Source of the DNA: Allobosea lupini
GTDB taxonomy: Bacteria; Pseudomonadota; Alphaproteobacteria; Rhizobiales; Beijerinckiaceae
Length of the DNA stretch: 64,000 nt
Reading direction: 5' to 3'
NCBI RefSeq assembly: GCF_900109525.1
Contig: NZ_FOAN01000003.1
Coordinates: 62,001 to 126,000, forward strand
Numbering within the stretch: the stretch's first letter is position 1; each line of letters opens with the position of its first letter. The notes beneath the pieces were generated by a model that made no database searches, was not told where the DNA came from, and saw only the letters and a list, made by a program, of their open reading frames with translations. Positions 35,536 through 44,811 of the stretch are shown here, piece by piece. The position numbers were made by a program, and so were the translations under genes.

Positions 35536-35559
35536 TTCATCCCCAACGGAAGGCCCGTC

Positions 35560-36180
35560 ATGGCAGGCAAGAAGCTCGGGCTCGAACCCGTGATCGACCC
35601 GACCGCGACCGTCCGCGACGCCGTGCTCGGCCGCTATACCGAGATCGGTGCCCGCACCGTCTTCGCGGAATCGACGCTTGGCGACTATTCCTATGTCGTG
35701 AACGATTCCAACATCATCTACACGACGATCGGCAAGTTCTGCTCGATCGCGGCGCATACCCGGATCAACCCCGGCAACCATCCGATGCAGCGGGCGAGCC
35801 AGGCGCATTTCACCTATCGCGCCAGCGCCTATTTCGAGGATGCGCAGGACGAGGCCGCCTTCTTCGACTGGCGCCGCTCGACGCCCGTCACGATCGGCCA
35901 TGATGTCTGGATCGGCCATGGCGCCATCGTACTCGCTGGGCGCAGCATCGGCACTGGCGCGGTCGTCGCAGGCGGCGCGGTCGTGACCAAGGACGTGCCC
36001 GACTACACCATCGTCGCCGGCAACCCGGCCCGCATCATCCGCCGGCGTTTCCCGGAGGAGATCGCCGAGCGGCTGAAGGCACTGGCCTGGTGGGATTGGG
36101 AGCACGCCGCCCTGCGCACCGCGCTCGACGACTTCCGGGCGCTGAGCGTCGAGGCGTTCCTGGACAAATACGAGGGCTGA
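35560..36180 (+). CDS. Phosphonate-associated hexapeptide acyltransferase
   Basis: A 206-residue left-handed beta-helix protein with hexapeptide turns ([23 protein letters not shown] and [37 protein letters not shown]), like chloramphenicol/virginiamycin acetyltransferases. The NHP motif resembles the active-site His region of that family. A group of such proteins is tied to phn operons. It may acetylate an amino-phosphonate, in place of the GNAT PhnO, but the substrate is unknown. Last gene of the lyase operon. Confidence 0.82.
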   Translation: MAGKKLGLEPVIDPTATVRDAVLGRYTEIGARTVFAESTLGDYSYVVNDSNIIYTTIGKFCSIAAHTRINPGNHPMQRASQAHFTYRASAYFEDAQDEAAFFDWRRSTPVTIGHDVWIGHGAIVLAGRSIGTGAVVAGGAVVTKDVPDYTIVAGNPARIIRRRFPEEIAERLKALAWWDWEHAALRTALDDFRALSVEAFLDKYEG

Positions 36181-36193
36181 GAGCCCGGCGCCG

Positions 36194-37777
36194 TCAGAAC
36201 TGCACGCGCAAGCCGACCTGCGCGACGTTCGCGGTGTAGTCGGAGCCCTGGTTGGTCGAGTTCAGCCGCTCATGGGTGAAGCTGGCGCGGATCGCGAAGG
36301 TCCGGGTCAGCTTGTATTCGATCCTGGCACCGATGGTGGAGAGGTTCTCGCGCAGGTCCTGGCCGTCATATTCGGTGCGGGCGAAGGTGGTGAAGCCGGT
36401 GACGGTCAGGTTGCGGCGTAGCGCATGCGCCACTTCGAGGCCGACGCGGCGCGCCGTCGTGCCGCTCGAGCCGGGGATGGTGGTGTCGCCGAGCTCGGCC
36501 GAGCCGCGCAGCGTCACCGTGGTCAGCGGCGTCGGCGTCCACAGGATCGCGGCATCGCCGACGAAGCCGCGCAGGTTCCGCAGGCGGCCATCCTCGTATT
36601 TGCGATCCTGATAGCCGCCGGAGACCTCGCCGGTGAGCATGCGGCTGATCTCGAAGCTCGAGCCGAGGCGAAGGGTATAGCCGTCGGAGGAGCGCATATA
36701 GCCGCTGGAATCGACCTTTTCGTCGAACTGGCGCGTGTCGATTTCGCCCTGGACGAAGGGCTTGAAGCCTGGCGTCACCTCATAGGCGGCGCGCAGGCGC
36801 AGGCCGTATTGCGTCTGGTTGCGGTCGGCCTGGCTGAGGATGCGGCCATTGCCGAGTTCGGCGTCCTCGTAGTCCTGCCGGTCGATTGCGCCACGCAAGG
36901 TCACCTGCAAGCGGTTGAAATCATGGGTGACGCCGGCCGCGGCGCCATAGTTCCAGGTGATCGGCCGGCCCTGCACGGCGGAGGTCAGGTCGGGTGAGCC
37001 CGGGCGCTGGGTGTCGAGCCGCAGGCGCGATTCGAGCAGGATGCGGGTGTCGCGCGTCGCGTCGAGGCGCAAGGACATGTTGCCTTCCGCGTCTGGGCGC
37101 GAGGCACTGTCGTTGCGATAATAGCGGCTGTAGCCGCCGCGCAGCATGCCGGTGAGCTCGTGAACGTTCCAGTCGGACTGGACGCCGAGCTCGCCCTCGG
37201 TGCGGGTGAACAGCGAACCCTTGCTCGGCCCGGAAATGCGCTCGGGATTGCTGTCGTAGCCGACCGAGCCGGTGATCGCCGGGCGCAGGATGACATTGCC
37301 GAGCCGCAGGCCGAGCGGCGCGTAGGGGTCTTCCTCCGGCCGCTTGCGCTTGCGCGGTTCGGGTACCGGCAGGGGCGCCGGCGGCAGGTTGGACACGCTC
37401 TGCGGTGGCGCGCGGAACTCACGCTGGGTGACGCCGCGAAGGCGCGAGGACCGGACCGGCTGGCTGGCGCGCGTCGGCTGGCCGTTTGAGATCGCGCTGG
37501 AGCGGCCGCGCGGGGCAGGGGCGGCATCGTCGACACCATCCGGCAGCGCGGACGCAGTCCCCGGAGCCGGGTTCGGCCTTTGCGCGACATAGTCCGGCGT
37601 ACCGGTCCGCAAGGCCGGCGTCCGTGCGCGTGCCGGCGTATCGGCCGGCTGCGTCTGCGCGGAGGCCTGCTCCGGCCAGGCCGTCAGCCCGGCGACGCCG
37701 CAGCAGCCTGCGACGCCTGCCAGCCAGCAGATCTGGGCGAAACGGGACACGGGCGCGACGATGCTCCGGCGAGGCAA
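36194..37777 (-). CDS. Outer-membrane beta-barrel protein (BBP2-like)
   Basis: A 527-residue exported protein: a hydrophobic signal (AQICWLAGVAGCCGVAGLTAW ending ASAQ), a proline- and arginine-rich linker to about residue 150, then a barrel of alternating strands (LGLRLGNVILRPAITGSVGYDSNPERIS... ending YTANVAQVGLRVQF with terminal Phe, typical for outer-membrane insertion). It resembles the putative beta-barrel porin 2 family. Start is TTG at 37777 or GTG at 37750; neither has a strong ribosome binding site. Role unknown, perhaps polysaccharide export. Confidence 0.75.
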   Translation of the reverse strand: MPRRSIVAPVSRFAQICWLAGVAGCCGVAGLTAWPEQASAQTQPADTPARARTPALRTGTPDYVAQRPNPAPGTASALPDGVDDAAPAPRGRSSAISNGQPTRASQPVRSSRLRGVTQREFRAPPQSVSNLPPAPLPVPEPRKRKRPEEDPYAPLGLRLGNVILRPAITGSVGYDSNPERISGPSKGSLFTRTEGELGVQSDWNVHELTGMLRGGYSRYYRNDSASRPDAEGNMSLRLDATRDTRILLESRLRLDTQRPGSPDLTSAVQGRPITWNYGAAAGVTHDFNRLQVTLRGAIDRQDYEDAELGNGRILSQADRNQTQYGLRLRAAYEVTPGFKPFVQGEIDTRQFDEKVDSSGYMRSSDGYTLRLGSSFEISRMLTGEVSGGYQDRKYEDGRLRNLRGFVGDAAILWTPTPLTTVTLRGSAELGDTTIPGSSGTTARRVGLEVAHALRRNLTVTGFTTFARTEYDGQDLRENLSTIGARIEYKLTRTFAIRASFTHERLNSTNQGSDYTANVAQVGLRVQF

Positions 37778-37899
37778 AGGCTTATCCGCGCCGGGTCGGC
37801 GCGCATGGTTAATGGAGTTAGAACGAAGAGGGTTAATGCCCCGTCAATGCGCCGGCGCCGGTGGCCAGGCGGACCTGCGCCGTGCTAGAGGCGCGCTCC

Positions 37900-38871
37900 A
37901 TGACCGCGACCATCAGCGCCTCCGCCCTCCGCACCATCGCCACCGAACGCGCCGGGCTCGACGCCTTGCATCAGGCGATCGGCAACGGCCTTGCCGAGCC
38001 TTTCGCCGCCGCCGTCGAGATGATCCGCGCCGCCACTGGTCGCGTCATCGTCACCGGCATGGGCAAGTCCGGCCATGTCGGCCGCAAGATCGCGGCGACG
38101 CTCGCCTCGACCGGGACACCCTCCTATTTCGTCCACCCGGCCGAGGCCAGCCATGGCGATCTCGGCATGGTCCAGCCCGAGGACGTCGTCATCGCCCTGT
38201 CCTGGTCGGGCGAGGCGGTCGAGCTCTCGGCGATCGTCGGCTACACCCGCCGTTTCCGCGTCGGGCTGATCGCGATCACCGCCAATCGCGACAGCGCACT
38301 CGGCCGCGAGGCCGATGTCCCGCTCGTCCTGCCCAAGGCCGAGGAGGCCTGCCCGAACGGGCTCGCGCCGACGACCTCGACGACGATGCAGATGGCGCTC
38401 GGCGATGCGCTCGCGGTCGCCTTGTTGGAGGCGCGCGGCTTTTCGCGGCAGGACTTCTACGTCTACCACCCCGGCGGCAAGCTGGGCGCGCAGCTCAAGA
38501 CCGTCGCGACCATCATGCATTCCGGCGAGCGCCTGCCGGTCGTCGGCGAGACCGCTGCGATGGCCGATGTCGTCTCGATGATCACCGCCAAGGGCTTCGG
38601 CTGCGCCATCGTGATCGATGCCGACGGCAAGCTCACCGGGGTCGTCACCGATGGCGATCTCCGCCGTAAGCTCGGCTCTGGCTGGGGCGGCCGGCTGGCG
38701 AGCGACGTGATGACCCGGGATCCGCGCAGGATTGCGCCGGACGCGCTGACGGCCGAAGCTTTGGAGATGGTCAACCGTCTGCGCGTCACGGCGCTGATCG
38801 TCGCCGATGCCGACGACAGGCCGGTCGGCCTCGTCCACGTTCACGATCTCTTGGCACTGGGCGTCGCCTGA
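37900..38871 (+). CDS. kdsD: Arabinose-5-phosphate isomerase KdsD/KpsF
   Basis: A 323-residue enzyme converting ribulose 5-phosphate to arabinose 5-phosphate for Kdo of LPS. An N-terminal SIS domain (VIVTGMGKSGHVGRKIAATLASTGTPSYFVHPAEASHGDLGMV) is followed by two CBS domains (from MHSGERLPVV and MTRDPRRIAPD). ATG 37900 gives MTATISASALRTIATERAG; an in-frame start at 37861 is less likely. It is divergent from the barrel gene. Confidence 0.9.
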   Translation: MTATISASALRTIATERAGLDALHQAIGNGLAEPFAAAVEMIRAATGRVIVTGMGKSGHVGRKIAATLASTGTPSYFVHPAEASHGDLGMVQPEDVVIALSWSGEAVELSAIVGYTRRFRVGLIAITANRDSALGREADVPLVLPKAEEACPNGLAPTTSTTMQMALGDALAVALLEARGFSRQDFYVYHPGGKLGAQLKTVATIMHSGERLPVVGETAAMADVVSMITAKGFGCAIVIDADGKLTGVVTDGDLRRKLGSGWGGRLASDVMTRDPRRIAPDALTAEALEMVNRLRVTALIVADADDRPVGLVHVHDLLALGVA

Positions 38872-38895
38872 CCCTTAGCATCTGGCGAGGGGCCC

Positions 38896-39798
38896 ATGGC
38901 CGCGCTCGAATGGGATGATCTGCGCTATGTCCTCGCCGTTGCCGAGGCCGGTTCGCTCGCCGGCGCGGCGCGCGAACTGCGCGTCAACCATTCGACGGTG
39001 CTGCGCCGCATCGCCGCCTTCGAGCAGCAACTGGGCCTTCGCCTGTTTGAGCGCCTGCCGACCGGCTATGTGCTGACGGCCGGCGGGGAGGAGCTGGTCG
39101 CGGCGGCGCGCAGCATCGCCGGCACCGTCACCGAGCTCGAACGCAGGATCGCCGGCCAGGACCTGCGACTCTCCGGCACGCTCCGGGTCACCGCCACCGA
39201 CACGCTGATGGGCTCGATCCTGCCCGAGATCCTCGCCGAGTTCGGCGAGGCCCATCCCGGCATCGCCCTGGAGGTCGCGGTCTCCAACCTGATGTTCAAC
39301 CTGACCAAGCGCGATGCCGATGTCGCCTTGCGCACCGCCGACAATCCGCCGGTGACCTTGGTCGGGCGCCGGGTCGGCAGGATCGCCTTCGCGATCTACG
39401 CCGCGCCCGCCTATCTCGCGCGCTACGATCATGCCGACCTCGCCGAGCATCGCTGGATCGGGCCGGACGACACGCTCGCGGGAACCTCGGTGGCGCGCTG
39501 GATGCAGGCGAAATTGCCGAAGAGCGATATCGCGTTGCGGGCCGATTCGCTGCTGGCGATGCAGCAGGCGGCGGTGGCGGGCCTCGGGCTGGTCGCGCTG
39601 CCCTGCTATCTCGGTGACAGCCTCCCGGCCCTCGCTTGCGTGCGCCGTCCCCTGCCGGAGATGGAGACGGCCTTGTGGATCCTGACCCATGAGGATCTGC
39701 GCGCCGCGGCGCGGGTCCGCGCCTTCACCGATTTTGCCTATGGCGCCTTCCGCAAGCGCCGCGCCTTGTTGGAGGGCGAGGCCGCGTCGTCCGCCTGA
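38896..39798 (+). CDS. LysR-family transcriptional regulator
   Basis: A 300-residue regulator with the N-terminal winged helix WDDLRYVLAVAEAGSLAGAARELRVNHSTVLRRIAAFEQQLGLRLFERLPTGYVLT and a C-terminal periplasmic-binding-like effector domain. GAGG precedes the ATG at 38896. It follows kdsD by 24 bp on the same strand and converges on the Gdx-type gene, so no divergently transcribed target is evident. It may act on distant genes. Confidence 0.9.
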   Translation: MAALEWDDLRYVLAVAEAGSLAGAARELRVNHSTVLRRIAAFEQQLGLRLFERLPTGYVLTAGGEELVAAARSIAGTVTELERRIAGQDLRLSGTLRVTATDTLMGSILPEILAEFGEAHPGIALEVAVSNLMFNLTKRDADVALRTADNPPVTLVGRRVGRIAFAIYAAPAYLARYDHADLAEHRWIGPDDTLAGTSVARWMQAKLPKSDIALRADSLLAMQQAAVAGLGLVALPCYLGDSLPALACVRRPLPEMETALWILTHEDLRAAARVRAFTDFAYGAFRKRRALLEGEAASSA

Positions 39799-39801
39799 GG
39801 A

Positions 39802-40119
39802 TCAGGCCTCGACCAGCTTGAGGCCGATCACGCCGATCAGGATCAGCGCGAGCAGGCCAAGGCGCGCGGGCGAGGCGCTCTCGCCGAGGGCGACGATGCC
39901 CGCGATGGCGACACCGAGCGCGCCGATGCCGACCCAGACCGCATAGGCGGTCCCGACCGGCAATTGCTTCAGCGCCAGCGACAGCATGACGAAGCTAACG
40001 ATCGCCGAGACGATGCCGATCAGGCTCGGCCAGAAACGGGTGAAGCCGCCGGCCTGCTTCAGCGCAATCGCCCAGACGATCTCAAGCAGTCCGGCTCCGG
40101 TGAGCAGCAACCAGGACAT
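39802..40119 (-). CDS. SMR-family transporter, Gdx/SugE type (guanidinium exporter)
   Basis: A 105-residue four-helix protein. [35 protein letters not shown] carries the membrane Glu and the WAxxLK motif of SMR pumps, and [35 protein letters not shown] fits the SugE/Gdx branch, which exports guanidinium ion. As a single gene it would form an antiparallel homodimer. I looked for a guanidine riboswitch upstream and saw none; the gene follows a DUF606 transporter by 56 bp. Confidence 0.85.
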   Translation of the reverse strand: MSWLLLTGAGLLEIVWAIALKQAGGFTRFWPSLIGIVSAIVSFVMLSLALKQLPVGTAYAVWVGIGALGVAIAGIVALGESASPARLGLLALILIGVIGLKLVEA

Positions 40120-40175
40120 GGGATGTCTCCGTGGAAATGGGGTGACGGCGTCGGATCGGCGCCGTCGGGAAGCGT

Positions 40176-41096
40176 TCAGAAGACCTTGATCGCAGCGACG
40201 CCGAGCAGCAGGACCACGACGCCGGCAAAGCGCAGGGTCGAGATTTCGCGCTGGGGTAGGCGGAACCAGCCGTAACGATCGACGAAGAGCGAGACGATCT
40301 GCTGGCCGGCGACGGTCAGGCCGACGGTCGCGGCGGTGCCGATGGCAGGGATCGCGACGAAGACGGTGGTGACATAGGTCGCGCCGCAGACCGCGCCGAT
40401 CCAGCCCCACCAGGGCATGGCCTTGAGGCCGCCGAGCTGCGGTTTCGCGCCACCCGTCAGCAGCGTCACCAAGAGAACGACGATCATCGACAGGGTCGCG
40501 ACCGCGAAGCTGATCGTTCCGACGACGAAGGGCGCGCCGAGATCCTGCCGCAGCAGCCCGTTGATCGCGCCCTGGACCGGCAGCACCGCGCCGGCGACGA
40601 GGGCGAGCAGCATCCAGCCGAGTTTCGAGCCGGAAAGCTCCTTGGTCGCGGCCTTCTGGCCGAAGACGATCGCCACCACACCGGCGAGCACGGCCGCCGT
40701 GCCGATCAGCGTCGCGGGCTTCGGCGCCTGCCGGGGTACGCCGAGCACGCCGAAGCTGTCGAGCGCGAGCGAGGCCAGCATCTGGCCGGCGATGAAGAGG
40801 CCGACCGCGACGACCGCGCCGAGCCGCGGGAAGACCAGGATGGTCGAGGCGACATAGAGCGCCGTCGCGACGCCGCCGATCGCATGCCACCACGGCACGG
40901 CCTGCAGGCCTCCGAAGGCGGCCGCCGTGCCGGTTGCGATCGCGACGATCAGCAGGAGGAGGGCGGCGAGCACGACCTGGATCGTCGTCGCGGCGAAGGG
41001 GCTTCCCGTCGCCTTCGACAATTGCGCATTGGCGCCGGCCTGCACCGCCAGCAGACCGCCGGCGGCGAGGGACAGCGGGATGAAGAGGGTATCCAT
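40176..41096 (-). CDS. DMT-superfamily transporter, DUF606/YdcZ type (duplicated)
   Basis: A 306-residue protein with about ten helices made of two tandem halves that resemble each other: [19 protein letters not shown] with [20 protein letters not shown], and [19 protein letters not shown] with [20 protein letters not shown]. Single halves exist as the YdcZ/DUF606 family, so this is the fused form. ATG 41096 gives [14 protein letters not shown]. The substrate is unknown. Confidence 0.82.
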   Translation of the reverse strand: MDTLFIPLSLAAGGLLAVQAGANAQLSKATGSPFAATTIQVVLAALLLLIVAIATGTAAAFGGLQAVPWWHAIGGVATALYVASTILVFPRLGAVVAVGLFIAGQMLASLALDSFGVLGVPRQAPKPATLIGTAAVLAGVVAIVFGQKAATKELSGSKLGWMLLALVAGAVLPVQGAINGLLRQDLGAPFVVGTISFAVATLSMIVVLLVTLLTGGAKPQLGGLKAMPWWGWIGAVCGATYVTTVFVAIPAIGTAATVGLTVAGQQIVSLFVDRYGWFRLPQREISTLRFAGVVVLLLGVAAIKVF

Positions 41097-41124
41097 GACG
41101 AATATCCTGTCGGGAGCGACGCGC

Positions 41125-41757
41125 TCAGGCGTCGGCGTGCGCGAGCGCCGGCACGGCAAGGCCGCGCTGCACGGCGGGGCGGGCGGCGATCGTCTCGTGC
41201 CAGCGTTGCAGATGAGGGGTCTTGGCGAGGCTCAGGCCGAGTTTCGGCAGAGCGTTGATCCAGGGCCAGACCATGATGTCGGCGATGCCGTAGCTGGCTT
41301 CGACCAGATAGGGCCGCAGCGCCAGCTCGCCGTCGAGGACACGTAGGATGCGGGCGGTCTCGCGCTCATAGCGCTCGATCGCGTAGGGCAGCGTCTCCTT
41401 GGCGAAGACCTTGAAATGCCAGAGCTGGCCGATCATCGGCCCGACATGAGCCGCCTGGAAGAAGCTCCATTGCAGCGTCTTGCTCAGCGCCGGTGGGCCG
41501 TTGGGCCGGAGCACGCCGGAACGCTCGGCGAGATAAAGCAGGATCGCGCCGGACTCGAAGACCGTCCGGTCATGATCGTGGTCGACGATGACCGGGATCT
41601 TGTTGTTCGGGTTGAGCGCCAGGAAGCTCGGCCGGTGCTGGTCGCCCGCCTCGATGTCGATGACGGTGACGGCGTAGGGCAGCCCGGCTTCCTCGAGCAT
41701 GATCGAGGCCTTGTGGCCGTTCGGGGTCTGGTAGGTGTAGAGGTCGATCGGGGTCAT
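41125..41757 (-). CDS. Glutathione S-transferase family protein (YghU/YfcG-like)
   Basis: A 210-residue protein with an N-terminal thioredoxin-fold domain (IDLYTYQTPNGHKASIMLEEAGLPYAV...NPNNKIPVIVDHDHDRTVFESGAILLYLAE) and an all-helical C-terminal domain. TPNG-K and the ESGAI glutathione-binding pieces resemble the disulfide-bond reductase branch. It heads a likely operon GST - DUF606 transporter - SMR (28 and 56 bp gaps), all on the minus strand. Confidence 0.87.
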   Translation of the reverse strand: MTPIDLYTYQTPNGHKASIMLEEAGLPYAVTVIDIEAGDQHRPSFLALNPNNKIPVIVDHDHDRTVFESGAILLYLAERSGVLRPNGPPALSKTLQWSFFQAAHVGPMIGQLWHFKVFAKETLPYAIERYERETARILRVLDGELALRPYLVEASYGIADIMVWPWINALPKLGLSLAKTPHLQRWHETIAARPAVQRGLAVPALAHADA

Positions 41758-41879
41758 CGGCTTGCTCCGAAGTCTGGATGCCGATGAGATAGATTGTGCG
41801 ATGGCGCATCACGATGTGTGATGTAGCCTTGAGATTATGCGAATTCGCACAGGCCTCGGATCATGCTGGCAATCTCGCA

Positions 41880-41910
41880 TCATGGCCGGGGCATATTGCG
41901 CCGGCCATGA
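41880..41910 (-). terminator. Hairpin at the end of the phnCDEE operon
   Basis: A perfect 10-bp stem (TCATGGCCGG / CCGGCCATGA) with an 11-base loop lies 13 bp past the second phnE stop, in the 165-bp gap before the GST gene. No T-run follows on the minus strand, so termination strength is uncertain. Confidence 0.5.
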
Positions 41911-41922
41911 CGAATGAGGGTT

Positions 41923-42777
41923 TCAGATCGCCCGCTTGCCGATGATGGCGAACCGCAGCTTGCTCGAGAGGAAGTCGATCGCGGTCACCGCCGCCAGGAT
42001 CAGCAGGATCAGGAACGAGACCTGCTGCCATTCGAGCGTGCGGATGGTCTCGGCGAGATAGAGGCCGATGCCGCCGGCCCCGACGATGCCGATGATGGTC
42101 GAGGAGCGGGTGTTCGACTCGATGTAGTAGAGCACCTGGCTGGCGATCACCGGCAGCACCTGCGGGATCAGGCCGAAGCGGATCTCGTGCAGCTTGCCGC
42201 CGCCGACCGAGGCGACGCCCTCGACGGGTTTGCGGTCGGCGGATTCGATCGCCTCGGAGAACAGTTTGCCGAAGGCGCCGAGATCGCTGGTCATGATCGC
42301 CAGCATGCCGGCGAAGGGGCCGAGGCCAACGACATTGACCCAGATCAGCGCCCAGATCAGCGCGTCGACGCCGCGCACGGTGTCCATCGAGCGCCGTGCC
42401 AGGAAATGCACGATGCGGTTGGCGACGACGTTCTTGGCGGCGAGGAAGCCGAGCGGGAAGGCGAGGATCGCCGCCATGATGGTGCCGAGGAAGGCGATGG
42501 CGATCGTCTCGAACAGCGCCTTGACGAAGATGACGGCGCGGGCGAACGAGCCGGGATCGGGCGGCAGCATCAGCGCGATGAAGGTGCCGAGATTGGCGAA
42601 GCCGGCGATGATCTTCCAGAGCGAGGTCTCGAGCGTCGTCAGCCCGTAGAGGAAGAGTCCGACGAGGCCGCCGACGACGACGATGGTCATCAGCTTGGTC
42701 TTCAGCGAGCCGGCGATCGCGGCCTTGTGGCGGGCGATCAGCGCGGCGCGGTCGGCAGCGGAGAGAGCGAGCGTCAT
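41923..42777 (-). CDS. phnE: Phosphonate ABC transporter permease PhnE (second copy)
   Basis: A 284-residue permease with about six helices and the EAA-type loop ending ESNTRSSTIIGIVGAGGIGLYL. The PhnE signature RRSMDTVRGVDALIWALIWVNVVGLGPFAGMLAI is clear. It pairs with the preceding phnE copy to form the channel. Its ATG overlaps the first phnE stop by ATGA. An in-frame upstream extension would cover phnE1 in another frame. Confidence 0.92.
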   Translation of the reverse strand: MTLALSAADRAALIARHKAAIAGSLKTKLMTIVVVGGLVGLFLYGLTTLETSLWKIIAGFANLGTFIALMLPPDPGSFARAVIFVKALFETIAIAFLGTIMAAILAFPLGFLAAKNVVANRIVHFLARRSMDTVRGVDALIWALIWVNVVGLGPFAGMLAIMTSDLGAFGKLFSEAIESADRKPVEGVASVGGGKLHEIRFGLIPQVLPVIASQVLYYIESNTRSSTIIGIVGAGGIGLYLAETIRTLEWQQVSFLILLILAAVTAIDFLSSKLRFAIIGKRAI

Positions 42778-43655
42778 TTGCCGTGCTCCAGGCTGAGCAG
42801 CGCATGGCGCAGGCGCTCGGTGCCGTAGTCGATGAGCATCACCGTGACGATGATCAGCAAGAGGATGGCGCTGACATCGGTGAAGTAGAATTTGCGGATC
42901 GCCTCGATCAGATCCTGCCCGATGCCGCCGGCGCCGACGAAGCCCATGATCGAGGCGCCGCGGACATTGATCTCGAAGCGCAGCAGCGCGTAGCTGGCGA
43001 AGTTCGACAGCACCTGCGGCACCACGGCGAAGCGGATGGTCTGCCACCAGCCTGCGCCGGTCGCGGTCAGGCCGTCGACCGGCTTCATGTCGATGTTCTC
43101 GACCACCTCGGAGAAGAGCTTGCCCATCGCGCCCATGGTGTGGATGGCGATGGCGAGCACGCCGGGCAGCGGTCCCAGCCCGAACGCGATGACGAAGATC
43201 AGCGCGAAGACGATCTCGGGGACGGTGCGGCAGAATTCGAGGAAGCGGCGCGTTCCCCAGCGCAGCCAGGGAAAACGGCCGAGATTGCTGGCGGCGGCGA
43301 AGCAGAGGAAGAAGCCTCCGATAGCGCCGAGCACGGTACCGACATAGGCGATCAGCAGCGTCTGCCAGAGCAGCTTCAGCCAGCCATTCAGGCCCCAGTA
43401 CCATTCCTTGAGATCGGCGCCGAGCGTCGCCAGGCGCAGCGTCGGCAGGGTCTCGAGGATGTATTTCGGGAAACGCCAGGCATTCGCGGCGAATTTCGCG
43501 ATATCGACCTCGGAGCCGATGCCGGCGAGGACGACACAGGCGACGAAGACGCCCAGGCCGAGCAGGGTCTGGAGCCGCTTGGCCGCCATTTCGCGCCGAT
43601 AGAGCTCGGCATGGGCGGCGATGGCGGGATCGGTGCGGTCGATCGCGAGTGTCAT
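42774..43655 (-). CDS. phnE: Phosphonate ABC transporter permease PhnE (first copy)
   Basis: A 293-residue permease homologous to the second copy: RRFLEFCRTVPEIVFALIFVIAFGLGPLPGVLAIAIHTMGAMGKLFSEVVENIDMKPVDGLTATG and RFEINVRGASIMGFVGAGGIGQDL. It has a longer cytoplasmic or periplasmic insert after the first helix. Two permease genes (E1 and E2) are normal for rhizobial-type phosphonate transporters. Confidence 0.92.
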   Translation of the reverse strand: MTLAIDRTDPAIAAHAELYRREMAAKRLQTLLGLGVFVACVVLAGIGSEVDIAKFAANAWRFPKYILETLPTLRLATLGADLKEWYWGLNGWLKLLWQTLLIAYVGTVLGAIGGFFLCFAAASNLGRFPWLRWGTRRFLEFCRTVPEIVFALIFVIAFGLGPLPGVLAIAIHTMGAMGKLFSEVVENIDMKPVDGLTATGAGWWQTIRFAVVPQVLSNFASYALLRFEINVRGASIMGFVGAGGIGQDLIEAIRKFYFTDVSAILLLIIVTVMLIDYGTERLRHALLSLEHGK

Positions 43656-43700
43656 GACAGGTCCGTCGCCGAGGGAAGTGGCGGCTAGAGCGCGCCGCCG

Positions 43701-43800
43701 CCGTCATGCTCGCCCTTGTGGCGAGCATCCACGTCTTGGGCGCCGCGCGCGATCAGCGAGGCGAAGGCGTGGATGGTCGGGACAAGCCCGACCATGACGG
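43701..43800. repeat. Palindromic repeat, CGTCATGCTCG-type, inside phnD-phnE gap
   Basis: Two hairpins facing each other: CCGTCATGCTCGCC-TTGT-GGCGAGCATCCACGTC on the left and GCGTGGATGGTCGGGACAAGCCCGACCATGACGG on the right, the outer ends CCGTCAT / ATGACGG being complementary. It lies within the operon, between the binding-protein and permease genes, where it could lower downstream expression. This family resembles elements I recall from Hyphomicrobiales. Confidence 0.75.
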
Positions 43801-43817
43801 GTAGCGGATGAGAAGAC

Positions 43818-44735
43818 TTACGACGACTTCTTCTTGCGGAGAGCGTCGACGAACTTGTTCAGCTCGATGATCGGGTCGTAGGCCTTGTTGTCGACGGCGA
43901 CGAGCGGGCCCTGCTTGCCTTCATAGATCTTGTCGAAGGCGGCCTTGTCCTTGGTGGCGAGGTTCAGCACCGCGTCGCGGATCTTGGCCTTCAGCTCGTC
44001 CGGCAGCTCGGTGAGATAGGCCATCGGCGAGTTCACGATCTGCTCGGACTTGTAGATGATCCGGAAGTCGTCCGCCTTGACCATCTTCTTGCGGTCCATG
44101 CGCAGCAGGTTCGATTCCTGCTCGTCGTTCCACCAGTTCGCGGCGATGTCGACGGTGCCCTGCTGCAGGGCGATGATCGCGTTCTCGTGGCTGCCCGTGT
44201 AGACGACCTTGCCGAAGAAGGTCTCGGGTTCGATCTTCATGCCGTCGAGCGCAAAGCGCGGGACGTTGTTGCCCGAGGTCGAGTTCGGGTCGACGAGGCC
44301 GAGATTCTTGCCCTTGAGATCCTCGATCTTCTGATAGGGCGAGTCCTTCTTCACGTAGAAGACCGAGTAGTAGCCCTTGGTGCCGTCGATATTGGTCTCG
44401 ATCGCGAAGGCGTCGACCTTGGCGCCGGTCATCAGCGCGCGGGCGAAGGAGGCCGGGCCGTACATGCCGATATGGATGTTGCCGGCGCGCTGGCCCTCGA
44501 TGATCGCGGCGTAGTCGTTGGCGATGCGCAGCGTGACCTTGGTGCCGAGCTCCTTGGCGAGATAGTTCACGAAGGGGGTGTAGCGCTCGACCACGCCCGA
44601 GGCGTTCTCGGAGGGGATGATGGCGAAGACCAGCTCGGGATATTTCGCCTTCCAGTCCTGCGCGAAGGCAGGCGCAGCGAGCGTCGCGGCGAGGCCAGCC
44701 GCGGCAAGCGTGAGGGTATGACGACGGGTCAGCAT
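43818..44735 (-). CDS. phnD: Phosphonate ABC transporter substrate-binding protein PhnD
   Basis: A 305-residue periplasmic receptor. A signal peptide (MLTRRHTLTLAAAGLAATLAAPAFAQD, with an RR pair) precedes KYPELVFAIIPSENASGVVERYTPFVNYLAKELGTKVTLRIANDYAAIIEGQRAGNIHIGMYGPASFARAL, the usual PhnD ligand-binding sequence. Phosphonate versus phosphite preference cannot be read by eye. ATG 44735 has a GGAGCA site upstream. Confidence 0.93.
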   Translation of the reverse strand: MLTRRHTLTLAAAGLAATLAAPAFAQDWKAKYPELVFAIIPSENASGVVERYTPFVNYLAKELGTKVTLRIANDYAAIIEGQRAGNIHIGMYGPASFARALMTGAKVDAFAIETNIDGTKGYYSVFYVKKDSPYQKIEDLKGKNLGLVDPNSTSGNNVPRFALDGMKIEPETFFGKVVYTGSHENAIIALQQGTVDIAANWWNDEQESNLLRMDRKKMVKADDFRIIYKSEQIVNSPMAYLTELPDELKAKIRDAVLNLATKDKAAFDKIYEGKQGPLVAVDNKAYDPIIELNKFVDALRKKKSS

Positions 44736-44811
44736 GGTGGTGCTCCTTTGGAAAAGTCGGTGGTGAAAGGTCAGGCGTAAGGGCAGGCCCGCGGGCACGC
44801 CGCCGGCTGTC

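Noticed and set aside
40120-40175. Possible guanidine riboswitch before the Gdx-type SMR gene
   Set aside because: The gap is only 56 bp and lacks the conserved loops of any guanidine riboswitch class I know; the gene is more likely cotranscribed with the DUF606 transporter.
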